A stretch of 64,000 nucleotides of DNA from an uncultured Clostridia bacterium (GTDB taxonomy: Bacteria > Bacillota > Clostridia > TANB77 > CAG-508). The stretch is from the NCBI GenBank assembly GCA_934130935.1, contig CAKOYQ010000003.1:1-64000 (forward strand), read 5' to 3'. Below, one piece after another: positions 44,743 through 54,321 of this stretch. A model generated the notes under the pieces. The model had not been told where the DNA came from and did no database searches. It saw only the letters and a program-made list of their open reading frames with translations. How positions within the stretch are numbered: position 1 is the stretch's first letter; each line of letters begins with the position of its first letter. The translations under genes and the position numbers were made by a program.

Positions 44743-44867
44743 AATTTTGTTAAAAGCAGCAATCTGTTCGATTTCAGTATCTATCACAAACCTCGACGTA
44801 CTTGTGTACGACTTCGGCTTGTGATAACTACTAAAATTGAACATATTACTACTTTTAATCAAAATTT
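44741..44867. repeat. Long imperfect hairpin between rpsG and fusA
   Basis: About 48 bases on each side (44741-44789 and 44819-44867) are complementary with some mismatches; inner ends ATCACAA/TTGTGAT are perfect. The tip holds CGTAC and GTACG around TTGT. It begins at the rpsG stop codon. Sequence and tip (AAACCTCGACGTAC) are similar to the 44009-44117 hairpin (AAACTTCGGCATAC), so they belong to one element family. Confidence 0.65.
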
Positions 44868-44950
44868 AGAGATTTATATATAAAGAATACATTAATTTTA
44901 CAAAGTATCAAAATTAAATGTATATCTTGTCCAAAAAAGGAGGATAAAAT

Positions 44951-47035
44951 ATGGCAGGAAGAGCATACCCATTAGAGAGAACAAGAAATATAGGAATAAT
45001 GGCTCACATTGATGCTGGTAAAACAACAACAACAGAGAGAATATTATTCTATACAGGTAAAACACATAAAATAGGAGAAGTTCACGAAGGCGCAGCAACA
45101 ATGGACTGGATGGAACAAGAACAAGAGAGAGGTATAACAATTACATCTGCTGCAACAACATGTTTCTGGAGAGATAACAGAATCAATATTATTGATACAC
45201 CAGGACACGTAGATTTTACAGTAGAAGTACAAAGATCTCTAAGAGTTTTAGATGGAGCTGTTACTGTATTAGCAGCTAAAGGTGGAGTTCAACCACAAAC
45301 AGAAACTGTATGGAGACAAGCTGACAAATACCAAGTACCAAGAATGGTATATGTAAATAAAATGGATATCGTTGGTGCAAACTTTATGTTATGTGTTGAA
45401 CAATTAAAAACAAGATTACGTGCTAATCCAGTGCCTATTCAACTACCAATCGGTGCAGAAGATCAATTTCAAGGAATAGTTGATTTAATAAAAATGAGAG
45501 CCTTTATCCATAAAGATGATTTGGGTAAGGAAATTGAAGAAACAGATATTCCAGCTGATATGGCAGAAGAGGCAAAAAAATGGAGAACAGCTATGATAGA
45601 AGCAGCTTGTGAGCAAGATGAAGAATTAATGATGAAATATTTAGAAGGTGAAGAACCATCTGAAGAAGAAATCAAAAGAGCAATTAGAAAAGGAACAATA
45701 GCAAACGCAATAGTTCCTGTAACATGTGGTTCTTCATATAAAAACAAAGGTGTACAAGAACTATTAAATGCAATAGTAGATTATATGCCATCACCACTTG
45801 ACATACCTCATATCAAAGGTGAAACATTAGATGGAGAACCAACAGAAGCTAAAACTTCTGATAGTGAACCATTTGCAGCATTAGCTTTTAAAATTGCAAC
45901 AGACCCATTCGTAGGGAAATTATGCTTCTTTAGAGTATATTCAGGAGTGTTAGAAACAGGATCAACAGTTTTAAATTCTAGTAAAGATAAGAAAGAAAGA
46001 GTTGGTAGAATTTTACAGATGCACTCAAATCACAGAGAGGACATAGAAAAAGTCTATGCTGGTGATATTGCAGCTGCAGTAGGATTAAAAGATGTAACAA
46101 CAGGGAATACTCTATGTGATCCTGATCATCCTATAATTCTAGAATCAATGGAATTCCCAGAACCAGTTATTGATATTGCTATTGAGCCAAAAGATAAAGC
46201 AGCTCAAGAAAAAATGGGAATTGCTTTAGCAAAATTAGCTGAAGAGGATCCAACATTTAAAGCATACACAAATCAAGAAACAGGTCAAACAATTATTGCA
46301 GGTATGGGTGAGTTACACTTAGACATAATTGTAGATAGATTAAAAAGAGAATTTAAAGTTGAATGTAATGTAGGTAAACCACAAGTTGCTTACAAAGAAA
46401 CAATTAGAAATAAAGTAAGAGTTCAAGGTAAATTTATTCGTCAATCTGGAGGTAAAGGACAATATGGTGATGTTTGGTTTGAAATGGAACCATTAGAACC
46501 AGGAAAAGGAATTGAATTTGAAAGCAAAATTGTTGGAGGAGCAGTTCCAAAAGAATATATTAAACCTATTGAACAAGGAATGAGAGAAGCTGCTGAAAGC
46601 GGTATCTTAGCTGGATATCCAGTAATCGACTTCAAAGTATCATTAGTTGATGGTTCTTATCACGAAGTTGACTCATCAGAAATGGCATTTAAGATTGCTG
46701 CATCTATGGCATTCAAAGAAGGATGTAAACAAGCTAAATCAGTTATTTTAGAGCCAATTATGAAAGTTGAAATAACAGTTCCAGAAGAATATATGGGAGA
46801 TGTTATAGGAGATGTAAACTCTAGACGTGGTAGAATGGAAGGAATGGATGCTAATGATGGAATGCAAGAAATACATTCATTTATACCATTATCAGAGATG
46901 TTTGGATATGCAACAGATTTACGTTCAAAAACACAAGGTAGAGGTTCATACTCTATGGAACCATCTCATTATGAAGAAGTTCCAAAATCAGTTTTAGAGA
47001 CAATTATTGCATCAAGAACTAAAAAAGAGGATTAA
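44951..47035 (+). CDS. fusA: Translation elongation factor G
   Basis: EF-G is the GTPase that moves tRNA and mRNA through the ribosome. The 694-residue protein shows G1 [41 protein letters not shown], and the conserved C-terminal domains IV and V ([19 protein letters not shown], quoted as [13 protein letters not shown]). AAAGGAGG precedes the ATG. It follows rpsG after about 210 bases with a hairpin and precedes tuf after 180 bases. Confidence 0.98.
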   Translation: MAGRAYPLERTRNIGIMAHIDAGKTTTTERILFYTGKTHKIGEVHEGAATMDWMEQEQERGITITSAATTCFWRDNRINIIDTPGHVDFTVEVQRSLRVLDGAVTVLAAKGGVQPQTETVWRQADKYQVPRMVYVNKMDIVGANFMLCVEQLKTRLRANPVPIQLPIGAEDQFQGIVDLIKMRAFIHKDDLGKEIEETDIPADMAEEAKKWRTAMIEAACEQDEELMMKYLEGEEPSEEEIKRAIRKGTIANAIVPVTCGSSYKNKGVQELLNAIVDYMPSPLDIPHIKGETLDGEPTEAKTSDSEPFAALAFKIATDPFVGKLCFFRVYSGVLETGSTVLNSSKDKKERVGRILQMHSNHREDIEKVYAGDIAAAVGLKDVTTGNTLCDPDHPIILESMEFPEPVIDIAIEPKDKAAQEKMGIALAKLAEEDPTFKAYTNQETGQTIIAGMGELHLDIIVDRLKREFKVECNVGKPQVAYKETIRNKVRVQGKFIRQSGGKGQYGDVWFEMEPLEPGKGIEFESKIVGGAVPKEYIKPIEQGMREAAESGILAGYPVIDFKVSLVDGSYHEVDSSEMAFKIAASMAFKEGCKQAKSVILEPIMKVEITVPEEYMGDVIGDVNSRRGRMEGMDANDGMQEIHSFIPLSEMFGYATDLRSKTQGRGSYSMEPSHYEEVPKSVLETIIASRTKKED

Positions 47036-47057
47036 TAAACAAAATTTGTAAAAACAC

Positions 47058-47086
47058 TTGCTTTTTTAATAGAAATGTTATAAAAT
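47058..47086 (+). promoter_or_regulatory. Promoter of tuf
   Basis: TTGCTT and TAAAAT separated by 17 bases. The leader of about 130 bases contains a perfect 16-bp palindrome, TTATTCATATGAATAA (47155-47170). Confidence 0.6.
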
Positions 47087-47217
47087 GCAAATACGTAAAA
47101 ATAGTTATTAAATTTTTAAATATAAAGGGAAGATACTGTAAACTTTGATATTATTTATTCATATGAATAATATTAAGAATTATGAGTTACCCTACAAATT
47201 AAAGGAGGAATTAAAAA

Positions 47218-48420
47218 ATGGCAAAAGCAAAATTTGAAAGAACAAAGCCACACGTTAACATCGGTACAATCGGACACGTTGACCATGGAAAAACAACAAC
47301 AACTGCTGCTATCACAAAATATTTATCATTATTAGGAAAAGCTAAATTCGAAGCTTATGATGAAATTGATGGTGCACCAGAAGAAAAAGCAAGAGGAATC
47401 ACAATCAATACAGCTCACGTAGAATATGAAACAGATAACAGACACTACGCACACGTAGACTGCCCAGGACATGCTGACTATGTTAAAAACATGATTACAG
47501 GTGCAGCACAAATGGATGGTGCTATATTAGTTGTATCAGCAGCTGATGGACCAATGCCACAAACAAGAGAACACATCTTATTAGCTAGACAAGTAGGTGT
47601 AAAATACATCGTTGTTTACTTAAATAAATGTGATATGGTAGACGATCCAGAATTATTAGAATTAGTTGAAATGGAAGTTAGAGACTTATTATCAGAATAT
47701 GGTTTCCCAGGAGACGAAATTCCAATTATAAAAGGTTCTTCATTAAAAGTATTAGAGAGCACATCAACAGATCCTAATGATCCTGTTTATGCTCCAATCA
47801 AAGAATTAATGGATGCAGTTGATAGTTATATTGTAACACCAGAAAGACCAATAGACCAACCATTCTTAATGCCAGTAGAAGATGTATTTACAATTACAGG
47901 ACGTGGAACTGTAGCTACAGGTAGAGTAGAAAGAGGAATTGTTAAAGTTTCTGACGAAGTTGAAATCATTGGTTTAACAGCAGAAAGAAGAAAAACTGTT
48001 GTTACAGGTGTAGAAATGTTTAGAAAATTATTAGATCAAGCAGAAGCTGGAGATAATATTGGAACATTATTAAGAGGAATTGATAGAAAAGACATCGAAA
48101 GAGGTCAAGTACTATGTAAACCAGGAACAATTAATCCACATACAAAATTTACATCAGAAGTATACGTTTTAACTAAAGATGAAGGTGGAAGACATACTCC
48201 ATTCTTCAACGGATATAGACCACAATTCTATTTCAGAACAACAGACGTAACAGGTGTTATTGAATTACCTGCTGGAACAGAAATGGTTATGCCAGGTGAC
48301 AACGTATCAATGACAATCGAATTAATTACACCTATCGCTATTGAAAAAGGACTAAGATTTGCTATTCGTGAAGGTGGTAGAACAGTTGGTTCAGGTGTTG
48401 TTGCTGATATACTTGCATAA
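47218..48420 (+). CDS. tuf: Translation elongation factor Tu
   Basis: EF-Tu delivers aminoacyl-tRNA to the ribosome. The 400-residue protein shows [47 protein letters not shown], and the [18 protein letters not shown] region of domain 3. Its codon choice is more C-rich (ATC, TTC, CAC) than the neighbours, as expected for a highly expressed gene. AAAGGAGG precedes the start. It has its own promoter and terminator. Confidence 0.98.
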   Translation: MAKAKFERTKPHVNIGTIGHVDHGKTTTTAAITKYLSLLGKAKFEAYDEIDGAPEEKARGITINTAHVEYETDNRHYAHVDCPGHADYVKNMITGAAQMDGAILVVSAADGPMPQTREHILLARQVGVKYIVVYLNKCDMVDDPELLELVEMEVRDLLSEYGFPGDEIPIIKGSSLKVLESTSTDPNDPVYAPIKELMDAVDSYIVTPERPIDQPFLMPVEDVFTITGRGTVATGRVERGIVKVSDEVEIIGLTAERRKTVVTGVEMFRKLLDQAEAGDNIGTLLRGIDRKDIERGQVLCKPGTINPHTKFTSEVYVLTKDEGGRHTPFFNGYRPQFYFRTTDVTGVIELPAGTEMVMPGDNVSMTIELITPIAIEKGLRFAIREGGRTVGSGVVADILA

Positions 48421-48436
48421 TAAGTGAATTACTCTG

Positions 48437-48466
48437 AAAAGAAGCAAATAGATTTGCTTCTTTTAT
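48437..48466 (+). terminator. Terminator after tuf
   Basis: AAAAGAAGCAAAT pairs with ATTTGCTTCTTTT around AG. Confidence 0.85.
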
Positions 48467-48498
48467 GCTTTTTACAAAAATAAAAATTGACATAATAT

Positions 48499-48527
48499 TT
48501 GACAAATTATGCCAAGTATAGTATAAT
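48499..48527 (+). promoter_or_regulatory. Promoter of the 48561 coiled-coil gene
   Basis: Perfect TTGACA and TATAAT separated by 17 bases; a second TTGACA lies ten bases upstream. Confidence 0.75.
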
Positions 48528-48560
48528 AAAAGAGTATAAGGAATAAAGGAGGAGTAATAA

Positions 48561-49835
48561 ATGAAAGATAAAAAAGAAAAATGGGAGATACAATTTGAAG
48601 AATATCAAAATGGAGGATTGGATAAAAAATTAGAAGAATTAAAAACAAAATATGACAATAAAGAAATTGATATTAAAACATATATGAAAGAACAAAAAAG
48701 AATAGATAAGATTAAAGCAAATTTACCTAAAATAGAACATTTAGTTGAATTACGAGAAGAGCTAAAGGACTTAAGAAATGAAATAGAAAATGAAATAGAA
48801 AATGAAATATTGTTAAGAGCAGCAGAAGATAAAAAGAACATGGAAATGGGAGAATTAGAGGCTGAAAAAGACGAGTTAATGCTAAAAGTACAAGAAACAG
48901 AGGAAAAACTAAAACAACCAGGTTTAGATGATAAAGATAAAAAATTTTATAAAGTTGAATTAACTAATTATAAGCATAAACTTAGAAACAACAATGATAG
49001 ATACATAGAATTAAGTAGCAAGTTTAAACCAAGAACAAGCCAAATTTCAAAGATGAGTGAACAAGACTTGAAGCAGAATTACAGAAAAATTTGTATGAAA
49101 TTATCAAGAAACAATTTTTTCGCTAAGAGATTAATTAAAGGATATAACATTGAGTCTATAAAAGAAGAAGATAAAAACATTGATTGGTATTCAGGAAAAT
49201 ATAACATTGATATGAAGAAACTAATTGCTAAAGCTAAAGAAGCTCAAAAGATGAAAGCTTTAAAAGAAGCTAATAAAAAACCTGATAAGGCATTAGAGGC
49301 ACAAAGTGAGCAAGACTCAGGAAAAGCAACATATGAAAGTGGAGATAAAACTGATACAAAAAAAGGCGAAATGGTGGTAGTAAGTGAATTCGAACAAAAA
49401 CACCCTAGATTAGCAAAAATCAAAAACTTTTTCGTTAATATAAAAAACAAAATAACAAATAATAAAGAAGAAAAAGAAGAGGAACCAAAAGAGGAAGAAC
49501 AAAAGAGCGATGAGGTTGGTAAAACTGAAGAAAAAGAGAAAAAAGAAGAAAGGGAGCCTGTTGACAAACATAAGGATTTTGTAAGAAGGTTAAAGGATTT
49601 GGATGGATATGATATATCAGAAGTTGCAGAAAAAGGAATGGCTGGAGTAAGAGATGATAGAATGAGTGAGGCAAGAAAAAAATTACTAGAAAATAAACGA
49701 AAATCAGCAGAAGCATCAAAAGCTGCATATGAAGAAGGATTCGATAGATATTATAAGAAGTATAACATAGATAAGAAAAAAACAGATAGAACAAATTATA
49801 TGAATCCATCAATTAAAGATGAAGAGCCAAGATAG
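48561..49835 (+). CDS. Hypothetical coiled-coil protein (424 aa)
   Basis: A cytosolic, lysine- and glutamate-rich protein of no known family. Residues 1-160 are coiled coil (LDKKLEELKTKYDNKEIDIK, ELEAEKDELMLKVQETEEK). Residues 225-330 are low complexity (EEKEEEPKEEEQKSDE). The C-terminus holds RRLKDLDGYDISEVAEKG and KYNIDKKKTDRTNYMN. A perfect promoter and AAAGGAGG suggest strong expression. It is monocistronic. Confidence 0.62.
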   Translation: MKDKKEKWEIQFEEYQNGGLDKKLEELKTKYDNKEIDIKTYMKEQKRIDKIKANLPKIEHLVELREELKDLRNEIENEIENEILLRAAEDKKNMEMGELEAEKDELMLKVQETEEKLKQPGLDDKDKKFYKVELTNYKHKLRNNNDRYIELSSKFKPRTSQISKMSEQDLKQNYRKICMKLSRNNFFAKRLIKGYNIESIKEEDKNIDWYSGKYNIDMKKLIAKAKEAQKMKALKEANKKPDKALEAQSEQDSGKATYESGDKTDTKKGEMVVVSEFEQKHPRLAKIKNFFVNIKNKITNNKEEKEEEPKEEEQKSDEVGKTEEKEKKEEREPVDKHKDFVRRLKDLDGYDISEVAEKGMAGVRDDRMSEARKKLLENKRKSAEASKAAYEEGFDRYYKKYNIDKKKTDRTNYMNPSIKDEEPR

Positions 49836-49846
49836 TGAAATAAATG

Positions 49847-49887
49847 AAAGAATACCTATTAAATATTAAAAAGGTATTCTTTTTTTG
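49847..49887 (+). terminator. Terminator after the 48561 gene
   Basis: AAAGAATACC (49847-49856) pairs with GGTATTCTTT (49873-49882), followed by TTTTT. Confidence 0.85.
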
Positions 49888-49908
49888 AGCGTAAATTTAT
49901 TAAAACTA

Positions 49909-49937
49909 TTGCAATTTTGATAAAACAATAATAAAAT
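49909..49937 (+). promoter_or_regulatory. Promoter of plsX
   Basis: TTGCAA and TAAAAT separated by 17 bases. Confidence 0.5.
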
Positions 49938-50011
49938 AGAAACATCATGAATAATCATCAAATAAAGGGGCAAAATTGTCATTAACGGTAAAGAAAGGGA
50001 ATGAAAATAAC

Positions 50012-51049
50012 ATGAATATATTACTAGATGCAATGGGTGGAGATAATGCACCAGATGCAAACATAAAGGGAACCATAAAAGCAATAAACCAAATAAAAGC
50101 AGATGTAACATTAATAGGAAAAGAAGAAATAATTAGAAGCAAAATAAAAGAATTTTCAGGAAAAGAAGTAGAAGAAATATCAGAAAGAATAAAAATAAAA
50201 AATGCAACAGAGACAATAGAAATGGAAGACCAACCAACAGTTGCAATAAAACATAAAAAAGATTCATCAATGGTAGTTGGATTTAAAATGCTAAAAGAAG
50301 GAGAAGGAGATGTATTTATTTCTGCTGGAAATTCAGGAGCATTATTAGCTGGTGCAACATTATTAGTGGGCAGAATAAAAGGAATAGATAGACCAGCATT
50401 AGCAGGGATATTACCAGCATATAAGAGCCAATTATTATTAATAGATTCAGGTTCAAATACAAATTGCAAACCAATCAATTTATTACAGTTTGCACAAATG
50501 TCAACAATATATTTAAGAAACACATTTGGAATTAAACATCCAGCAATAGGATTATTGAATATAGGAACAGAAGAAACAAAAGGAAATGAGTTAGTAAAAG
50601 AAAGTTATCAATTATTAAAAGAAAAATCAAAGGAATTAGATATAAATTTTGTTGGAAATGTTGAAGGAAGAGATGCTTTTTCAGGAGAAATAGATGCAAT
50701 AGTAACAGATGGATTTACTGGAAATGTATTTTTAAAAACAACAGAAGGACTTGGAAGATTTGTAAAAAAAACATTATCAGAAAGCTTAACACAGAATATA
50801 ATATCTAAAATATGTACAGTACCATGTTTGCCTGCAATAAATAGGTTCAAAAAAACAATGGATTATAAGACATATGGAGGTGCACTATTTTTAGGTGTAA
50901 AAAAACCAGTCGTTAAAGCGCATGGAAGTAGTGATGAGGAACTTTTTGAATTTACTATAAAACAAGCTGAAAAATTTGTAGAAAATAAAGCAGTAGAAAA
51001 GATGATAGAAGAATTTGAAAAAGACGCAAAAAAGCAGAAAAACATCTGA
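50012..51049 (+). CDS. plsX: Phosphate acyltransferase PlsX
   Basis: PlsX makes acyl-phosphate from acyl-ACP, the first step of phospholipid synthesis with PlsY. The 345-residue protein shows LLDAMGGDNAPDANIKG, DSSMVVGFKMLKEGEGD, SAGNSGALLAGATLLVGRI, and VTDGFTGNVFLKTTEGLG. A longer frame from 49976 is rejected because AAAGGG precedes ATG 50012 and the family starts there. acpP follows after 160 bases with its own promoter. Confidence 0.96.
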   Translation: MNILLDAMGGDNAPDANIKGTIKAINQIKADVTLIGKEEIIRSKIKEFSGKEVEEISERIKIKNATETIEMEDQPTVAIKHKKDSSMVVGFKMLKEGEGDVFISAGNSGALLAGATLLVGRIKGIDRPALAGILPAYKSQLLLIDSGSNTNCKPINLLQFAQMSTIYLRNTFGIKHPAIGLLNIGTEETKGNELVKESYQLLKEKSKELDINFVGNVEGRDAFSGEIDAIVTDGFTGNVFLKTTEGLGRFVKKTLSESLTQNIISKICTVPCLPAINRFKKTMDYKTYGGALFLGVKKPVVKAHGSSDEELFEFTIKQAEKFVENKAVEKMIEEFEKDAKKQKNI

Positions 51050-51115
51050 ATAAATAGAGGTAATAATCAATATCTGAATAGGTAGTACAAAAATAAAAAA
51101 TTATTATAAATATGC

Positions 51116-51144
51116 TTGACAAAAATAGTAACATATAATATAAA
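51116..51144 (+). promoter_or_regulatory. Promoter of acpP
   Basis: TTGACA and TATAAA separated by 17 bases. A small dyad (AAATGA/TCATTT, 51166-51183) lies just before the ribosome site. Confidence 0.55.
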
Positions 51145-51210
51145 TGTTACAGGGAATTTGATTATTAAATGACGGATATCATTTAGCACATGAGAGGAGG
51201 TGAACTTGTT

Positions 51211-51450
51211 ATGAGTTCAGAAGAGATTTTTGAAAAAGTAAAAGGAATAATTGTTGAGCAATTAGGAGTAGCTGAAGCATCAGTTACACTAGAAGCATCA
51301 TTTATAGATGATTTAGGAGCAGATTCTTTAGATATAGTAGAATTAGTAATGGCATTAGAGGAAGAATTTGATATAGAAATTCCTGATAGCGATGCAGAAA
51401 AAGTTGTTACAGTAGGAGATGTAGTTGACTACATTAAAGAAAATGTATAA
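51211..51450 (+). CDS. acpP: Acyl carrier protein
   Basis: ACP carries growing fatty acyl chains on a phosphopantetheine arm. The 79-residue acidic protein has the attachment serine in [15 protein letters not shown] (about Ser39). The ATG at 51211 is nine bases after AGGAGGTG; a longer frame from 51190 is rejected. Usual neighbours plsX and rnc are present, while fabD/G/F are not in between. Confidence 0.97.
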   Translation: MSSEEIFEKVKGIIVEQLGVAEASVTLEASFIDDLGADSLDIVELVMALEEEFDIEIPDSDAEKVVTVGDVVDYIKENV

Positions 51451-51454
51451 AATA

Positions 51455-51486
51455 AAAGGAGAACGAAAAAGATTTCGTTCTTTTAT
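51455..51486 (+). terminator. Terminator after acpP
   Basis: AGAACGAAA pairs with TTTCGTTCT, followed by TTTATT. Confidence 0.8.
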
Positions 51487-51614
51487 TGTTTTAAAAAAAG
51501 AATTTTATAACATGTTTCTATCATATGGACTATTAATTTCCATTTTTCTTGAAAAAAACTTGAAAAAAACATAAAATAGTATATAATATAAATATAAAAA
51601 AATTGGAGGAGAAT

Positions 51615-52283
51615 ATGAAAAATTTGGAAGAGGACATCAATTACATCTTTAAAGACAAAGGTCTGCTAAAAAAGGCATTGACACACACATCATATGCATA
51701 TGAACACAACGAAGAAAGTAATGAGAAGCTAGAGTTTTTAGGTGATAGTATATTAGAATTTGTATCAAGTATGTATTTATACCAAAACTATCAAAATTTA
51801 AAAGAAGGAGAAATGACTAAAGTTAGAGCTGCAGTTGTATGCGAGAATAGTTTATATAAAATAGCACAAATACATAATTTTAGCAAATTTTTATATCTTG
51901 GCAAATCTGAGAGGACAATGAATAAAGAGGTAAGACCAGCTATTTTAGCAGATAGTGTAGAAGCAGTGATTGCTGCAATATATTTAGATGCAGGGTTAGA
52001 AGAGGCACAAAAATTCATTATAGAAAACCTAAAAGAGCCAATAGAAATTGCAAGTAAACATGTAGGGCAAAAAGATTATAAAACTGTATTACAAGAGAAA
52101 TTGCAAAAGCATGGAGAGGTTGAAATAAAATATACTATTTTAAAAGAAACAGGTCCAGATCATGACAAAACATTTGAAGCACAAGTTGAATGTTGTCATA
52201 AAAAGTTAGCAATAGGAGTAGGAAAATCAAAAAAATCAGCAGAGATGGAAGCTGCCAGAAAGGCATTAGAAAATATAGAATAA
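51615..52283 (+). CDS. rnc: Ribonuclease III
   Basis: RNase III cuts double-stranded RNA in rRNA maturation and mRNA turnover. The 222-residue protein shows the signature NEKLEFLGDSILEFVSS and a C-terminal dsRNA-binding domain (DYKTVLQEKLQKHG, AIGVGKSKKSAEMEAARKAL). A TTG at 51603 overlaps the GGAGGAG site, so ATG 51615 is chosen. The next gene begins 13 bases after the stop. Confidence 0.97.
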   Translation: MKNLEEDINYIFKDKGLLKKALTHTSYAYEHNEESNEKLEFLGDSILEFVSSMYLYQNYQNLKEGEMTKVRAAVVCENSLYKIAQIHNFSKFLYLGKSERTMNKEVRPAILADSVEAVIAAIYLDAGLEEAQKFIIENLKEPIEIASKHVGQKDYKTVLQEKLQKHGEVEIKYTILKETGPDHDKTFEAQVECCHKKLAIGVGKSKKSAEMEAARKALENIE

Positions 52284-52296
52284 GTGAGGTGAGTTT

Positions 52297-53355
52297 ATGA
52301 AAAAACATTATATCATTCCAGTATTTGTACCACATTTGGGATGTCCAAATGATTGCATATTTTGCAATCAAAGGTCAATAAGTGGACAGCAAAAAATGAT
52401 AACAAAAGAAGATGTAAAAAAGATAATAGACTTTTACCTAGAAAATATAAAAGATAAAGATGCAAAAAAAGAAGTAGCATTTTTCGGAGGAAGTTTTACC
52501 GGAATAGAAGAAGAAAAACAAGAAGAGTTTTTACAAACTGCATATGAATATATAAAACAAGGTCAAATAGATAGTATTCGAATTTCTACCAGACCAGATT
52601 ATATAAATAAAAAAATTTTAAAGAGATTAAAAAAATATAAAGTAGAAACAATAGAGTTAGGAGTGCAGTCAGCTAATGATTACATATTAAAAAGAGCAAA
52701 TAGAGGTCATACATTTGAAGATGTAAAAAAAGCTTCTAAAATGATTAGATGGCGTGGGTTCAAATTAGGACATCAAATGATGGTAGGACTACCAGAAAGT
52801 ACCAGAATAGATGAGATAAATACTGCTAAAGAACTAATAAAGTTAAAGCCCAAAATGGTTAGAATATATCCTGTATTAGTAATAAAAAATACTAAATTAG
52901 AAAAAGAATTTATGGAGGAAAAATATACTCCTTTAACATTAGTACAAGCAGTAGAAACATGCAAAGAGTTAGTTTCCATGTTTAATAAAAAGGGCATAGA
53001 AGTGATTAGAGTCGGGTTGCAAAATACAGATGAAATAACAGATCCAAATATAGAAGGAAGTGAAGTTGTTGCAGGACCATATCATCCAGCCTTTAGACAG
53101 CTTGTAGAATCAGGATTATGGAATGATACAATAGTTGCAAAAATAAAACAATTAAATGTAAAAGTGAAAAAAGTAGAAGTTACAGTAAATCCTCAAGATG
53201 TTAATAATGTAATAGGACACAAAAGAGAAAACATTGAAAAACTTAAAGAAATGTATACATTAGACTTAATTGTTAAGCAAGACGAAAATATAAAACCAGG
53301 AAAACTAGAATTAAAGGTTATAGAAAAATATCCTGAATTTTTAGAAGATTATTAA
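52297..53355 (+). CDS. Elp3-like radical SAM protein
   Basis: A 352-residue radical SAM enzyme with the [4Fe-4S] motif CPNDCIFC (C16, C20, C23) and FFGGSFTGI, RISTRPDYI, ELGVQSANDYIL, HQMMVGLPEST downstream. These are Elp3/YhcC-type features. Members next to rnc and smc are common in Clostridia; their reaction is unproven, possibly an RNA modification. The C-terminal domain lacks an acetyltransferase fold. GAGGTGAG precedes the start. Confidence 0.85.
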   Translation: MKKHYIIPVFVPHLGCPNDCIFCNQRSISGQQKMITKEDVKKIIDFYLENIKDKDAKKEVAFFGGSFTGIEEEKQEEFLQTAYEYIKQGQIDSIRISTRPDYINKKILKRLKKYKVETIELGVQSANDYILKRANRGHTFEDVKKASKMIRWRGFKLGHQMMVGLPESTRIDEINTAKELIKLKPKMVRIYPVLVIKNTKLEKEFMEEKYTPLTLVQAVETCKELVSMFNKKGIEVIRVGLQNTDEITDPNIEGSEVVAGPYHPAFRQLVESGLWNDTIVAKIKQLNVKVKKVEVTVNPQDVNNVIGHKRENIEKLKEMYTLDLIVKQDENIKPGKLELKVIEKYPEFLEDY

Positions 53356-53376
53356 TAAAAAAGAAGGAGAATGTAT

Positions 53377-54321
53377 ATGGAGAGAAACAAATGGAAAATA
53401 AATGTGTTATTAATAATTATAATGGTATTAGTAGTTCTGGGGTGTATTTTAGGTTTTTTTTATTTTACAAAAGATAAAACCAAACCAATAATAGATCCAG
53501 AAGAGAAAAAAGTTATACAAAATCAAAAAAGAATTTTCTCAGAAGAGAATTATCCAAGAATAGATGGCTCAACTGCTACATTACCACTTGCTGAGGCGTT
53601 TAAGGCAGATTTTACAGGGCAAGATATTAAAGATGTAGAAATAACACATAATAAAACACATAATGCATATGTAAATCTAATAAATGGAGATACCGATTTG
53701 ATATTAGTTACATATCCATCAGATGAAGAAAAGGAATTAGCCGAAAAAAATAATGTTGAATTAGAAATAGTGCCAATAGTAAAAGATGCTTTTGTATTTT
53801 TTGTAAATAAAGAAAATCCAGTAGATAATTTAACACTAGAGCAGGTACAAGATATTTATTCAGGTAAAATAAAAAACTGGAAAGAAGTAGGCGGAGAAAA
53901 TGAGAAAATAATTGCATATCAAAGGCCAGAAAATTCAGGGAGTCAATCAGGAATGGTTTCACTTGTAATGAAAGGAAAAAAAATGATAAACCCTACAACA
54001 GAAACTGTGGTAAAAGATACGACAGATATAGTTGATGTTATATCAGATTATAATAATGAAAGAACAGCAATAGGATATTCATATTATTATTATGCAACAA
54101 CAATGTATACAACAGATTCGATGAAGTTATTATCAATTAATGGAACAGCACCAAATTATGATAATATAAAAACAGGATTATATAATTTACAAACCGCATA
54201 TTATGCTGTTATAAGAAAAGATGAAAATCAAGATAGTAATACACGTAAATTACTAAATGCTATGAAATCTGAAAGAGGACAAAACGTAGCAAAGGAGGCA
54301 GGCTATGTTCAAAACTATTAA
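53377..54321 (+). CDS. PstS-like substrate-binding protein with membrane anchor
   Basis: A 314-residue periplasmic-binding fold protein with one N-terminal membrane helix (about residues 7-29) and no lipobox. It shows the phosphate-binding-protein opening RIDGSTATLPLAEAF and later DLILVTYPSDEE, QDIYSGKIKNWKEVGG, QRPENSGSQSG. No transporter genes are adjacent, so a sensory or scavenging role is possible. A start six bases upstream abuts the AAGGAG site; ATG 53377 is preferred. The next gene overlaps by 17 bases. Confidence 0.85.
   Translation: MERNKWKINVLLIIIMVLVVLGCILGFFYFTKDKTKPIIDPEEKKVIQNQKRIFSEENYPRIDGSTATLPLAEAFKADFTGQDIKDVEITHNKTHNAYVNLINGDTDLILVTYPSDEEKELAEKNNVELEIVPIVKDAFVFFVNKENPVDNLTLEQVQDIYSGKIKNWKEVGGENEKIIAYQRPENSGSQSGMVSLVMKGKKMINPTTETVVKDTTDIVDVISDYNNERTAIGYSYYYYATTMYTTDSMKLLSINGTAPNYDNIKTGLYNLQTAYYAVIRKDENQDSNTRKLLNAMKSERGQNVAKEAGYVQNY

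Noticed and set aside
47155..47170. Palindrome in the tuf leader as a regulator site
   Set aside because: Only 16 bp of AT-rich sequence in a constitutive gene leader; chance or a minor mRNA hairpin is as likely.
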